Translations under genes and position numbers: made by a program
Assembly (NCBI RefSeq): GCF_000814845.2
Contig: NZ_CP010431.2
Location: 186,001 to 250,000, forward strand
DNA length: 64,000 nt
Source: Pandoraea sputorum
Lineage (GTDB): Bacteria; Pseudomonadota; Gammaproteobacteria; Burkholderiales; Burkholderiaceae
Direction of reading: 5' to 3'
In this document: positions 25,757-32,405 of the stretch, piece by piece
Position numbering within the stretch: the stretch's first letter is position 1
How the letters are laid out: the number at the start of each line of letters is the position of its first letter
The notes under the pieces: model-generated
Seen by the model: the letters and a program-made list of their open reading frames with translations, nothing else
What the model was told of the DNA's origin: nothing
The model's database searches: none

Positions 25757-25790
25757 GCCGCAGGGCGTAGCGCACACCACGCCCTGCGGC
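25757..25790. terminator. Bidirectional hairpin between convergent effector genes
   Basis: A perfect 11-base-pair stem (GCCGCAGGGCG, 25757-25767, with CGCCCTGCGGC, 25780-25790) and a 12-base loop. It lies between the stop of the 793-residue gene (25726) and the stop of the leftward operon (25795). On the minus strand it is followed by TTCTTTCC, a moderate U-tract; the plus strand has none. Confidence 0.75.
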
Positions 25791-25794
25791 GGCG

Positions 25795-26478
25795 TCATCG
25801 GTTAGCGTTGTGCGTCACTCCCGACGCTGGGCCGGGGTGGCTGGGCGGAAGCAGATTGGGGGGCGGAACACCGATGGACGGCCGTGTTGGCGGTCGTGAC
25901 GAAGGCGATGACGGTGACGAGGGCGACGCTGTCGTCGATGGCGTCACCGCATCGGGAGTGTTGCGTCGCACGGAACCTTGGGTGAGCGTCTCCGTTTTCG
26001 GCGCAGTGGCCTGATTCAGCGCAGTCCGCGCGCGAAACGCAGCAAGTTTGGCTTGTGCGGCATCGATCAACCGGTCATCGTTCGCAGGGCATTCGAACTT
26101 GAAGGAACGGATGGCCGATGACGAATGCGCGGTCCTCTGCGCAGATCCGCTAAAACCGCCTCGAACCGAAAGACGCTCCACAGACTGCACCGCCCGGCTG
26201 TTCAGGACCCTGAGCAGTCGGGACGCTTTCACGCCCGAGAATACGGCGCGTATCTGCGCGGCGAATCGACTCCACGCCGATGGCATGCGTTTGGGGGTGA
26301 GTTCCCGATTCAGAATGAAATTGCATGCCCGCACACTCTGCTGCGGATGAAGGCAGTAGTCGAGCCCTCCGTATTGGACGACAACGCCGCACTTGTTCAT
26401 GCCGATCTTCGTATCCGATGGCATGGCACTCAGTTGCATACGTAAATCGTCTGTGTCTCTCGACAGTGGAACGGCCAT
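25795..26478 (-). CDS. Putative T3SS effector/adaptor, third paralogue of a small family (227 aa)
   Basis: ATG at 26478 follows AGGAGCTAAATC. Residues about 24-62 (KIGMNKCGVVVQYGGLDYC then LHPQQSVRACNFILNREL) line up with the N-terminal domains of the 246- and 275-residue proteins at 30266 and 29411, which share the pattern G-x-I-G-x-x-x-x-G-x-h-V-x-x-x-G-h-x-h-x-L-H. The last 70 residues are Ser/Thr/Pro-rich with several PxxP runs (PPTRPSIGVPPPNLLPP). Last gene of the leftward operon, 25 bases after the chaperone gene. More diverged than the other two. Function unknown; a YopH_N/LcrQ-like domain is possible. Confidence 0.6.
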   Translation of the reverse strand: MAVPLSRDTDDLRMQLSAMPSDTKIGMNKCGVVVQYGGLDYCLHPQQSVRACNFILNRELTPKRMPSAWSRFAAQIRAVFSGVKASRLLRVLNSRAVQSVERLSVRGGFSGSAQRTAHSSSAIRSFKFECPANDDRLIDAAQAKLAAFRARTALNQATAPKTETLTQGSVRRNTPDAVTPSTTASPSSPSSPSSRPPTRPSIGVPPPNLLPPSHPGPASGVTHNANR

Positions 26479-26503
26479 GATTTAGCTCCTGTGAATGATG
26501 GGG

Positions 26504-26887
26504 TCAGTGGGCCGCAGGGAGTGCTTGCGCGACATCCAGTAGTTCGCCGAACGCGTCGGCCAGCGTGGCGCGGTCCTGCCCGTCGAGCGGCATCTTCATC
26601 CAGCAATTGAGCGTGCCGTTGTCATTGAGCGAAAACACCGGCTGACGGAAGTCCGCGCGCAGATGATTGGCCTGCAGGGCGGCGGCCAGGGCATCGGTCG
26701 TGGGCGTTTCGTTGATTTCGGCGAGCATGAACCAGGACACATGATCGATCGCGCCAAAGTGCAGCGACATGCGGTCTTCGACATCGAGACTCACGACTTC
26801 CTGATCCGGGGCCGGTTCGAATGAGAAAAAGCCGATGTGATGCAGCAACTCACCGACAACGTTGTGAAAGGAATGTAGGTCTTGCAT
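26504..26887 (-). CDS. Class I T3SS chaperone (SycH/CesT type)
   Basis: A 127-residue acidic protein starting MQDLHSFHNVVGELLHHIG at 26887 (CAAGGACG upstream). It has the class I chaperone layout: helix 1, three strands (VVSLDVEDRMSLHFGAI, HVSWFMLAEIN), helix 2 (TDALAAALQANH), two strands (QPVFSLNDNGTLNCWMKMP) and a C-terminal helix (ATLADAFGELLDVAQAL). The middle and end resemble SycH, the Yersinia chaperone for YopH and LcrQ, in order and spacing. It overlaps the end of the upstream YopH/SptP-like gene by 38 bases, so that protein and its siblings are the likely clients. A longer reading frame upstream is open but lacks a ribosome site. Confidence 0.85.
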   Translation of the reverse strand: MQDLHSFHNVVGELLHHIGFFSFEPAPDQEVVSLDVEDRMSLHFGAIDHVSWFMLAEINETPTTDALAAALQANHLRADFRQPVFSLNDNGTLNCWMKMPLDGQDRATLADAFGELLDVAQALPAAH

Positions 26888-27806
26888 CGGGGAACGTCCT
26901 TGAGAGAGGGGATGAAAGGGAGTCGCTGCCGGGCGCGGCTTTACTATCGCCGACATCGCCGACATCGCTGCCATGGGTTCTCGACGTGTCGTGCGCGGGT
27001 TTCGTCGCGCCGCGTCGATGGCGAGTGCGCGCGAGTCGGGTCAGCTCCTGATGCTGGCGGAAGGTCGGATCGAACTTCGTCGGCCCGATGCGGATGTCAC
27101 GCAACACGGTGTCCAGCGACAGATTGCTCTGGTCCAGCAGCACACTAGCGGCGAGCCACATGCCGAGGCGCGCCGTGCGGTGCGTCGATTGCACGATGGG
27201 CAGGTGCTTTGGCGCGATAAGCGTCTGCGTCCGATAGAAATCCAGACGTTGCAGGTGTTGTGCAGGGGTCGTCGCCTTGAGTCGTTCGGCGGCCTGATGC
27301 AGATGGGACAGGGCTTGGGCGCCGACGATAGCGTCGCCGTCGTCGGTCCATGCCTGCAGTGCCGGAAACGTGACAACGTCGCAGCCGTGCGTGATGGAGA
27401 TAACGCATGTGCGCAAATGCGTACCCTGCTGCCCGCAGTCGCTTTGCGTCAAAAGATAGCTGCTGAAACCGATGTCGCCGAAACGGCGGCTCATTGGCGC
27501 GAGTAGCGGATAGGCGGTGTTGCGGGTGAGCAGTTCGTCGTCTGAGGCGAGCGTAATCAGGAGGGCGGGCGGCGCGGTCAGCCAGCGCTTCAGATAGCGC
27601 TCGATGTCGGGCGCACGAGGCGGCTCGCGACGTACGGCCAGCGTACGCTTCGCGTGCCTGAGCATCTGCGAATCGCGGGGCGATTTCTCGTCCGTCGGCT
27701 GACGCGTCAGCGTTAGCGCCTCGGCTGACGGCACGCGAACCGAACGCCGGGATGCCACGGTCGCGGTGCGTCCGGGGGATGGGGTCACGGTGGCCTGGGA
27801 CGACAT
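26850..27806 (-). CDS. YopH/SptP-like tyrosine-phosphatase-fold protein with catalytic Cys replaced by Ser (318 aa)
   Basis: ATG 27806 follows AGGAGACC. After a basic Ser/Arg-rich N-terminus, residues about 78-262 track the YopH/SptP phosphatase domain: PPALLITLASDDELL (YopH TPVLAVLASSSEI), FPALQAWTDDGDA (WPD loop; Trp153 and Asp155 kept, Pro replaced by Thr), and PIVQSTHRTARLGM at 203-216 where active members have HCxxGxxRTG. The nucleophile is therefore Ser207 (codon TCG at 27186-27188), with Arg213 at the right C-x5-R distance. SptP continues similarly (RTGTMAAALVL against RLGMWLAASVL). A normal phosphatase cannot work this way; a substrate-binding pseudophosphatase is inferred. The C-terminal 55 residues are a disordered tail overlapping the chaperone gene. 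Confidence 0.78.
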   Translation of the reverse strand: MSSQATVTPSPGRTATVASRRSVRVPSAEALTLTRQPTDEKSPRDSQMLRHAKRTLAVRREPPRAPDIERYLKRWLTAPPALLITLASDDELLTRNTAYPLLAPMSRRFGDIGFSSYLLTQSDCGQQGTHLRTCVISITHGCDVVTFPALQAWTDDGDAIVGAQALSHLHQAAERLKATTPAQHLQRLDFYRTQTLIAPKHLPIVQSTHRTARLGMWLAASVLLDQSNLSLDTVLRDIRIGPTKFDPTFRQHQELTRLARTRHRRGATKPAHDTSRTHGSDVGDVGDSKAAPGSDSLSSPLSRTFPDARPTFLSQRCR

Positions 27807-27940
27807 GGCAGGTCTCCTGTTGCGATCGCATCGCATGAAGGGGGGCAGGAAGGAACGGTGATTCGTACCGTTCCTCAGGGTGTTGCGAAGACATTTCGCG
27901 ACGTGACGACACCGCAGCAGCAAATCCACGAATCGACAAA

Positions 27941-29239
27941 TCAGCGATGTTTGAGCAACGGTCTTCGCAGGTCGTCGGCAAACGCACCGATGACGTCGAG
28001 CTGATGGTGGGTGCCGATCAGCTGCGGGGAAGCTGTGAGCCGGATATCGGTGACGATTTCCTCCACGCTGAGATGTTCGTGGACGTCTCGCGACATGGCG
28101 AGCGCCGTGACCAGAACCCCGGCGATGCCCTCGGGCTCGTCGAAAACGATCACGGGGTATCCGGTGGGGATGCCGCCGGTGGACTTGCCGCTCGTGTCGT
28201 CCGGCGGCGACACATGTCGCATGGCGTTTTCGACGAACTGCAACGTTTGCGTGACGTACAACCGGTCGGACGGCACATCCGTCGCATGTCGGTAGGGCGC
28301 GTGCAGTACCGAGAACGTGACCTCGCTCGCGCTGGTGCGAAGCGTCGTGGAGTACACGCTGAAGTCAGTGACGAAGGTCGCGGCCGTGCTGGTGGTGATG
28401 TGGCGTCGACTCACGCGAATGGCACCCTCGTGGCGCTCAGCGCCGTGCGGCTCGCATTGCGGAGTGACGTGCACGACGACCGACGGACGCAGCTTCATCA
28501 GCAACCACAAGAAGGCTTCGAGCGTGCCCGGCAGCGGCGTCTGGCAGACGACCGCCAGGGGCAGATGGTTCACGCGAATGACATTGGCCGGGAGCAACGC
28601 TCCGTCGAAACTGCGCAACGCCGTTTGACGTGCAACCCAGAGCGTGCGGTGGTGACGGGTCGACAATTCGCGATGATAGTGATCGCGATAGGACGCGTTA
28701 CTCTCCGTGACCAGCTTGTAGTGGCCCACGACATGCTGGGCCGATCCCATGCGATGTTTGAGCTCGGACAGTGCGTCTTGCGGCCGGTCGTTGCCGAGGA
28801 GATCGACGCCACAGGTATCCGGGTTGCCGCGCCAGTCGAGCTGCCGCTTGATGCCTTGCAGCAAACGAGCCCTCACGGCGGCTGTGGCGTTGCGCAGCAG
28901 CCAGACCATGACGAACGGCTGATCGAGGCGCATGGCGCGCACGCCGGGGCGCACGGCATCCGGAGCGCCGATGCGTGCGTCCGATGGCGCATGCGTGCGC
29001 CACTGGGTGGATGCGTCGGCACTAGCCAGCGCGGCAAGCGCCATGTCGCGCGCGCGACGCCACAGATGCGGATGTCGGTAAGCGCTCCATCCCACGAGCA
29101 GAACCAGTTGACCGTCACGATTCACGCCGACGGTCGTACGGGCGGGATCGACAGAGTGTCGACAGATCAGACGATGAAGCTGCTCGGCTTCGTCACTGGT
29201 CATGGTGGCGGCGTTGATCTGGGTATGGATCGATGCCAT
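27941..29239 (-). CDS. YopH-like effector with N-terminal YopH_N-type domain and a destroyed phosphatase active site (432 aa)
   Basis: ATG 29239 has GGGAGG 11 bases upstream. Residues 1-75 match the YopH N-terminal (chaperone- and substrate-binding) domain: TMTSDEAEQLHRLICRHSV against YopH LTQEDTAKLLQSTVKHNL. Residues about 200-432 match the phosphatase domain: RQTALRS and ANVIRV (YopH RQTAVRA, ANYIQV), VVCQTPLPGTLEAFLWLL, and the C-terminus SVEEIVTDIR, HHQLDVI and RRPLLKHR (YopH SVEDMVSQMR, EQLDVL, RPLLNS). But the P-loop is PVIVFDEPEGIAG: Cys is Phe366 and Arg is Ile372, and WPD is Tyr-Arg-His (316-318). A dead enzyme by sequence, yet the frame is intact. Third gene of the leftward operon. 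A longer N-terminus is open but unlikely. Confidence 0.8.
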   Translation of the reverse strand: MASIHTQINAATMTSDEAEQLHRLICRHSVDPARTTVGVNRDGQLVLLVGWSAYRHPHLWRRARDMALAALASADASTQWRTHAPSDARIGAPDAVRPGVRAMRLDQPFVMVWLLRNATAAVRARLLQGIKRQLDWRGNPDTCGVDLLGNDRPQDALSELKHRMGSAQHVVGHYKLVTESNASYRDHYHRELSTRHHRTLWVARQTALRSFDGALLPANVIRVNHLPLAVVCQTPLPGTLEAFLWLLMKLRPSVVVHVTPQCEPHGAERHEGAIRVSRRHITTSTAATFVTDFSVYSTTLRTSASEVTFSVLHAPYRHATDVPSDRLYVTQTLQFVENAMRHVSPPDDTSGKSTGGIPTGYPVIVFDEPEGIAGVLVTALAMSRDVHEHLSVEEIVTDIRLTASPQLIGTHHQLDVIGAFADDLRRPLLKHR

Positions 29240-29410
29240 GCGTTGAAATGCCTCCCGATTCCAGAGCGTTCGAAAGACTATGGTCGTGCCCGTAGCGCTC
29301 AGCCGCTTGCAGGTTTGGCTCATCGTATACGCTGGGATATGGCGTATCGAGGAGGTCAGCAGCGGCATGCGCATCGCGGGACACATGCGCATGGCGACGG
29401 GCCGTGCAGA

Positions 29411-30238
29411 CTACGAAGCGCTGTTCACGAGCATCGTTCGGATCAATGCATCTCTGGCCACACCTCCCCGATGCAAGTCGTCGAGGAATGCCGGGGAGTC
29501 GCTGGTATTGCGCGTGCTTGTTCGCGCATTGTCGGACGCCGTCGCTATCGATGACGGCGGCGCTGTCCCCGATGTTGGCGTTTGCGTTTGCGGTGGCGTA
29601 CCGGGCAAGAACTCGAACGAGTGCGACGACACCGTCGACGGTGAGGGGCTGGACGGCAGCGGATGATGCATAAAGGGCGGGTCGATCTTGCGCGGTGGCC
29701 GCTTCGGTGGGGTGGCGGCCACCGGAGTCCCGAGGTTGTCATTGGCCGTTGATACCAACCATTTCAGGTCCTGCAACGCCATCGGCGGTTGCGTTGTAAT
29801 CCGCACGCTCGCCTGCGAGTGCGGCGAACGGGGACTGCCGCTCGACGAGGTCTTGTCGGGCATGCCCGCGAGAAGAGATTCGAAGCAGACGGCCTTGTCG
29901 GACGCGCCATCGATCTTTCGCAACGCATTGGTCAGGTTCATCCGCCTGATCAGCGTGTCCGTAGACTGCTTGCCCAGTCGGAGGTCTTTGAACTTGAGCG
30001 CAGAGCGCAACGACGCGCTTGCGTGCGTCGACAAGTCGTTCGCTTTGATGAGTTTGTCCGCCCGGTAGCACTGCTGAAGGTGCAGCAGGAATGTCTTGCC
30101 CTTGAAGACAACGAGCTGACCTTTGTCGTTGATGCCGATGCGCCCATTTTCGATGGTCGCGCCGTTACCCGGCTCCCCCAACCTGTCGAGCGCGGCGCGC
30201 GAATTGTACGCGACCGATTGCAGCGAGATACTGGTCAT
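29411..30238 (-). CDS. Putative T3SS effector/adaptor, paralogue of the 246-aa neighbour (275 aa)
   Basis: ATG 30238 follows GAGAGGAAAA. Residues 4-108 align with the gene at 30266: SLQSVAYNSRAALDRL, NGRIGINDKGQLVVFKG, FLLHLQQCYRADKLIKANDL and SALKFKDLRLG, then RRMNLTNALRK. The second half is Ser/Thr/Pro-rich and looks disordered, with a basic proline motif (PPKRPPRKIDPP, residues 177-188) of the kind bound by SH3 domains. No signal peptide. It resembles in outline the YopH N-terminal/LcrQ domain plus proline linker, but without any phosphatase. 27 bases after the upstream gene; second in the leftward operon. Function unknown. Confidence 0.68.
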   Translation of the reverse strand: MTSISLQSVAYNSRAALDRLGEPGNGATIENGRIGINDKGQLVVFKGKTFLLHLQQCYRADKLIKANDLSTHASASLRSALKFKDLRLGKQSTDTLIRRMNLTNALRKIDGASDKAVCFESLLAGMPDKTSSSGSPRSPHSQASVRITTQPPMALQDLKWLVSTANDNLGTPVAATPPKRPPRKIDPPFMHHPLPSSPSPSTVSSHSFEFLPGTPPQTQTPTSGTAPPSSIATASDNARTSTRNTSDSPAFLDDLHRGGVARDALIRTMLVNSAS

Positions 30239-30265
30239 AGCCTGACTTTTCCTCTCGATGAGGCA

Positions 30266-31006
30266 TTAGACGGGATATCGCGGTGTCGACTCGACCCGCG
30301 TTGGCGACGTGGGACGCTCGACTTGCAGTGCGTCAGCGGTGTAGACGGGCGTCGGGTCGCCGTATGCCATCCGTGCACGACTGACGTTTCTTTGCAGGGC
30401 GGACGGGTTGCTCTTGGGCGGGAGAGCTGGCTTTGCATCGCATTCGGTCGGCGCTTGCGGGAGGGCGACGCTCAGCGGATTGGCTGCTACGTGGGGGGTA
30501 TCGTTGCCAGCAGATTCGCGGTACTTATCCCAGATCTTCATGGTCTCCGCCATGACCGCGAGATAGAGTTCCTCGTGCTTAACCGGGCCCGTCCACGTCG
30601 CGGGCTCAATCGACGAAACCGCTTCCGAGCGTGTCGTGAGCAAGACCTGCGCCGCAGATCCGGCACCGGTCTGGCGGTCCATGACATTGGACCGGTTCAA
30701 CCTGAGGATCAGTTCGCTCACCGGCCGTTTATCCAGACGGACGCTGTTGAGCTTGAGCGAGGACACCAGCGAAGAGACGGGCGACTTCCTTTCGGCGATT
30801 AGTTCTTGCGCTTTCAGAAGCTGTTTCGCGCGGTGACATTGCCTGAGGTGCAGGACAAACTCCATGCCTTTGAAGACAGTGATCTGCCCGTCCTTGCGAA
30901 TGCCGATTCGTCCTTTCGCCATACCTTCGTTTGCCTGAGCGTTCAGCATGTCGAGTATGGCGCGTGAATTCTGTGCAACGGTTTGTAGGGAGATGTCCAT
31001 GCCCAT
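30266..31006 (-). CDS. Putative T3SS effector/adaptor, first gene of the leftward operon (246 aa)
   Basis: ATG 31006 has AAGGAG nine bases upstream. Residues 5-110 form the domain shared with its 275-residue neighbour (SLQTVAQNSRAILDML, KGRIGIRKDGQITVFKG, FVLHLRQCHRAKQLLKAQEL, VSELILRLNRSNV). A second, shorter helical part follows at about 140-165 (KHEELYLAVMAETMKIWDK), absent from the paralogues, then a proline-containing tail (PALPPKSNPS). The core pattern (charged residue, G, two strands, then Ala-x-x-Leu-Leu helix) is compatible with the LcrQ/YopH_N fold, where the matching LcrQ segment is [20 protein letters not shown]; this is from memory and tentative. Confidence 0.68.
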   Translation of the reverse strand: MGMDISLQTVAQNSRAILDMLNAQANEGMAKGRIGIRKDGQITVFKGMEFVLHLRQCHRAKQLLKAQELIAERKSPVSSLVSSLKLNSVRLDKRPVSELILRLNRSNVMDRQTGAGSAAQVLLTTRSEAVSSIEPATWTGPVKHEELYLAVMAETMKIWDKYRESAGNDTPHVAANPLSVALPQAPTECDAKPALPPKSNPSALQRNVSRARMAYGDPTPVYTADALQVERPTSPTRVESTPRYPV

Positions 31007-31182
31007 CGCGAAGTGCTCCTTCGGTTATGTGCATGACGCCTGTCGGCCTAGGTCATCTCAATGAAGACCGTGAACTCGGCGAATGCACGTATGTTTTGTT
31101 TACGCCTCATTTGTATCGGATTTGAACTATGCCGAATCCCATGTTTCGCTCATTGATATCGACGAAAACATCGGCCGAAAAC

Positions 31183-31214
31183 AAAAACGGCAGAGCGTAG
31201 GCTCTGCCGTTTTT
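31183..31214. terminator. Strong bidirectional terminator at the T3SS / core chromosome junction
   Basis: A perfect 14-base-pair stem (AAAAACGGCAGAGC, 31183-31196, with GCTCTGCCGTTTTT, 31201-31214) with a four-base loop and T-runs in both directions. It ends the rodA operon on the minus strand and insulates the effector operon, whose promoter must lie in 31007-31182. Confidence 0.93.
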
Positions 31215-31253
31215 CGGGTGACGCATCGATGCGTCGAAGGCGGTGCTGGGGGG

Positions 31254-32405
31254 CTAGCTCTGCATGAGCCGCTTCTCGCGCGCCACGCTCATGAGAATGC
31301 CGACCCCGAGGCCGAGCGTCACCAGCGCCGTGCCCCCGTAGCTCATGAATGGCAATGGCACCCCGACCACCGGCAGAATGCCACTCACCATGCCCATGTT
31401 CACGAAGGCGTAGGTGAAGAAGATCATCGTGACCGCACCGGCGAGTAATCGTCCGAACAGCGTCGCACCGCTCGCCGCGATCATCAGGCCGCGTGCGACC
31501 AGTAGCAGATACAGCAGGATCAGCACGCCCTCGCCGATCAGGCCGAACTCTTCCGCGAACACGGCGAAGATGAAGTCGGTGTGCTTCTCGGGAATGAATT
31601 CGAGGTGAGCTTGCGTGCCCTTGAGCCAGCCCTTGCCGGTCGTGCCGCCGGAGCCGATGGCAATGACCGACTGAATCGTGTGGAAGCCCTTGCCGAGCGG
31701 GTCGGACGTCGGGTCCAGCAGCGTGCACACGCGGTGCTTCTGGTAATCGTGCAGGATGTGCCATTCGACATCCGGCTGACAGATCTTGTCTTCCAGCGCG
31801 AGGATCGTGCCAATGCCGATGACACCGGCAATGAGCACCGGCAGAATCAGCTTCCACGACAATCCGGCCAGATAGATGACGTACAGACCTGCGGCCGCCA
31901 CGAGCAGACCCGTGCCGAGGTCGGGCTGCTTCGCGATCAGTCCGACAGGCACGCCGAGTAGTGCGATAGCCGCCAGATAGTCGAACCAGCGAATGTTGCC
32001 TTCCCGCTTCTGAAAGTACCAGGCCAGCATGAGCGGCATGGCGATCTTCATGATTTCGGACGGCTGAATCACCATGCCGACGTTCAGCCAGCGCTTCGCG
32101 CCCTTCTTCGTCAGACCGAACATCGCTACTGCGATGAGCAGCGCCACCCCTGCGGTATAGAGCGGCACGGCGAACTTCATGAGGGTCTGAGTGGGCAGCA
32201 TCGCCAGCACCCACATCAGGATGAAGGTCAGCACGATGTTGCGGATCTGATCTTCGACACGGCCGGGTACGTCGATGCTGGCGCTGTAGAGCGTCACCAG
32301 TCCCACGCAGAGCAGCAGGAAGACGATCAGCGCGAGCGGCTTGTCGAAGGCGGCAAACAGGCGCTTGACCTGTTCTTTCCACGTATGTTTGTCGAGCGCC
32401 ATCAT
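31254..32405 (-). CDS. rodA: Peptidoglycan glycosyltransferase RodA (rod-shape SEDS protein)
   Basis: A 383-residue SEDS protein with about ten membrane helices. Family signatures: RWLNVGMVIQPSEIMKIAMPL, the DLGTGLL motif, FIPEKHTDFIFAVFAEEFG and the C-terminal PLPFMSYGGTALV. It polymerises lipid II during lateral wall growth with PBP2. The start ATG overlaps the mrdA stop (ATGA), and a second Met follows directly. Last gene of the mreBCD-mrdA-rodA operon. Confidence 0.97.
   Translation of the reverse strand: MMALDKHTWKEQVKRLFAAFDKPLALIVFLLLCVGLVTLYSASIDVPGRVEDQIRNIVLTFILMWVLAMLPTQTLMKFAVPLYTAGVALLIAVAMFGLTKKGAKRWLNVGMVIQPSEIMKIAMPLMLAWYFQKREGNIRWFDYLAAIALLGVPVGLIAKQPDLGTGLLVAAAGLYVIYLAGLSWKLILPVLIAGVIGIGTILALEDKICQPDVEWHILHDYQKHRVCTLLDPTSDPLGKGFHTIQSVIAIGSGGTTGKGWLKGTQAHLEFIPEKHTDFIFAVFAEEFGLIGEGVLILLYLLLVARGLMIAASGATLFGRLLAGAVTMIFFTYAFVNMGMVSGILPVVGVPLPFMSYGGTALVTLGLGVGILMSVAREKRLMQS

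Noticed and set aside
26888..26974. Longer N-terminus for the 127-residue chaperone
   Set aside because: The extra 29 residues (Met/Ala/Ser-rich) have no ribosome site and would overlap the upstream gene further; MQDLHSF has a proper site and fits the family length.
27947..29554. 535-codon plus-strand ORF opposite the YopH-like gene
   Set aside because: Composition is Arg/His/Gly/Asp-rich with no recognisable motifs, while the minus strand matches YopH at both ends and has a proper ribosome site. It is an antisense shadow of a high-GC gene.
31007..31182. tRNA gene or att site at the island edge
   Set aside because: No cloverleaf or repeated att-like sequence is visible; the stretch seems to be only the effector operon leader.
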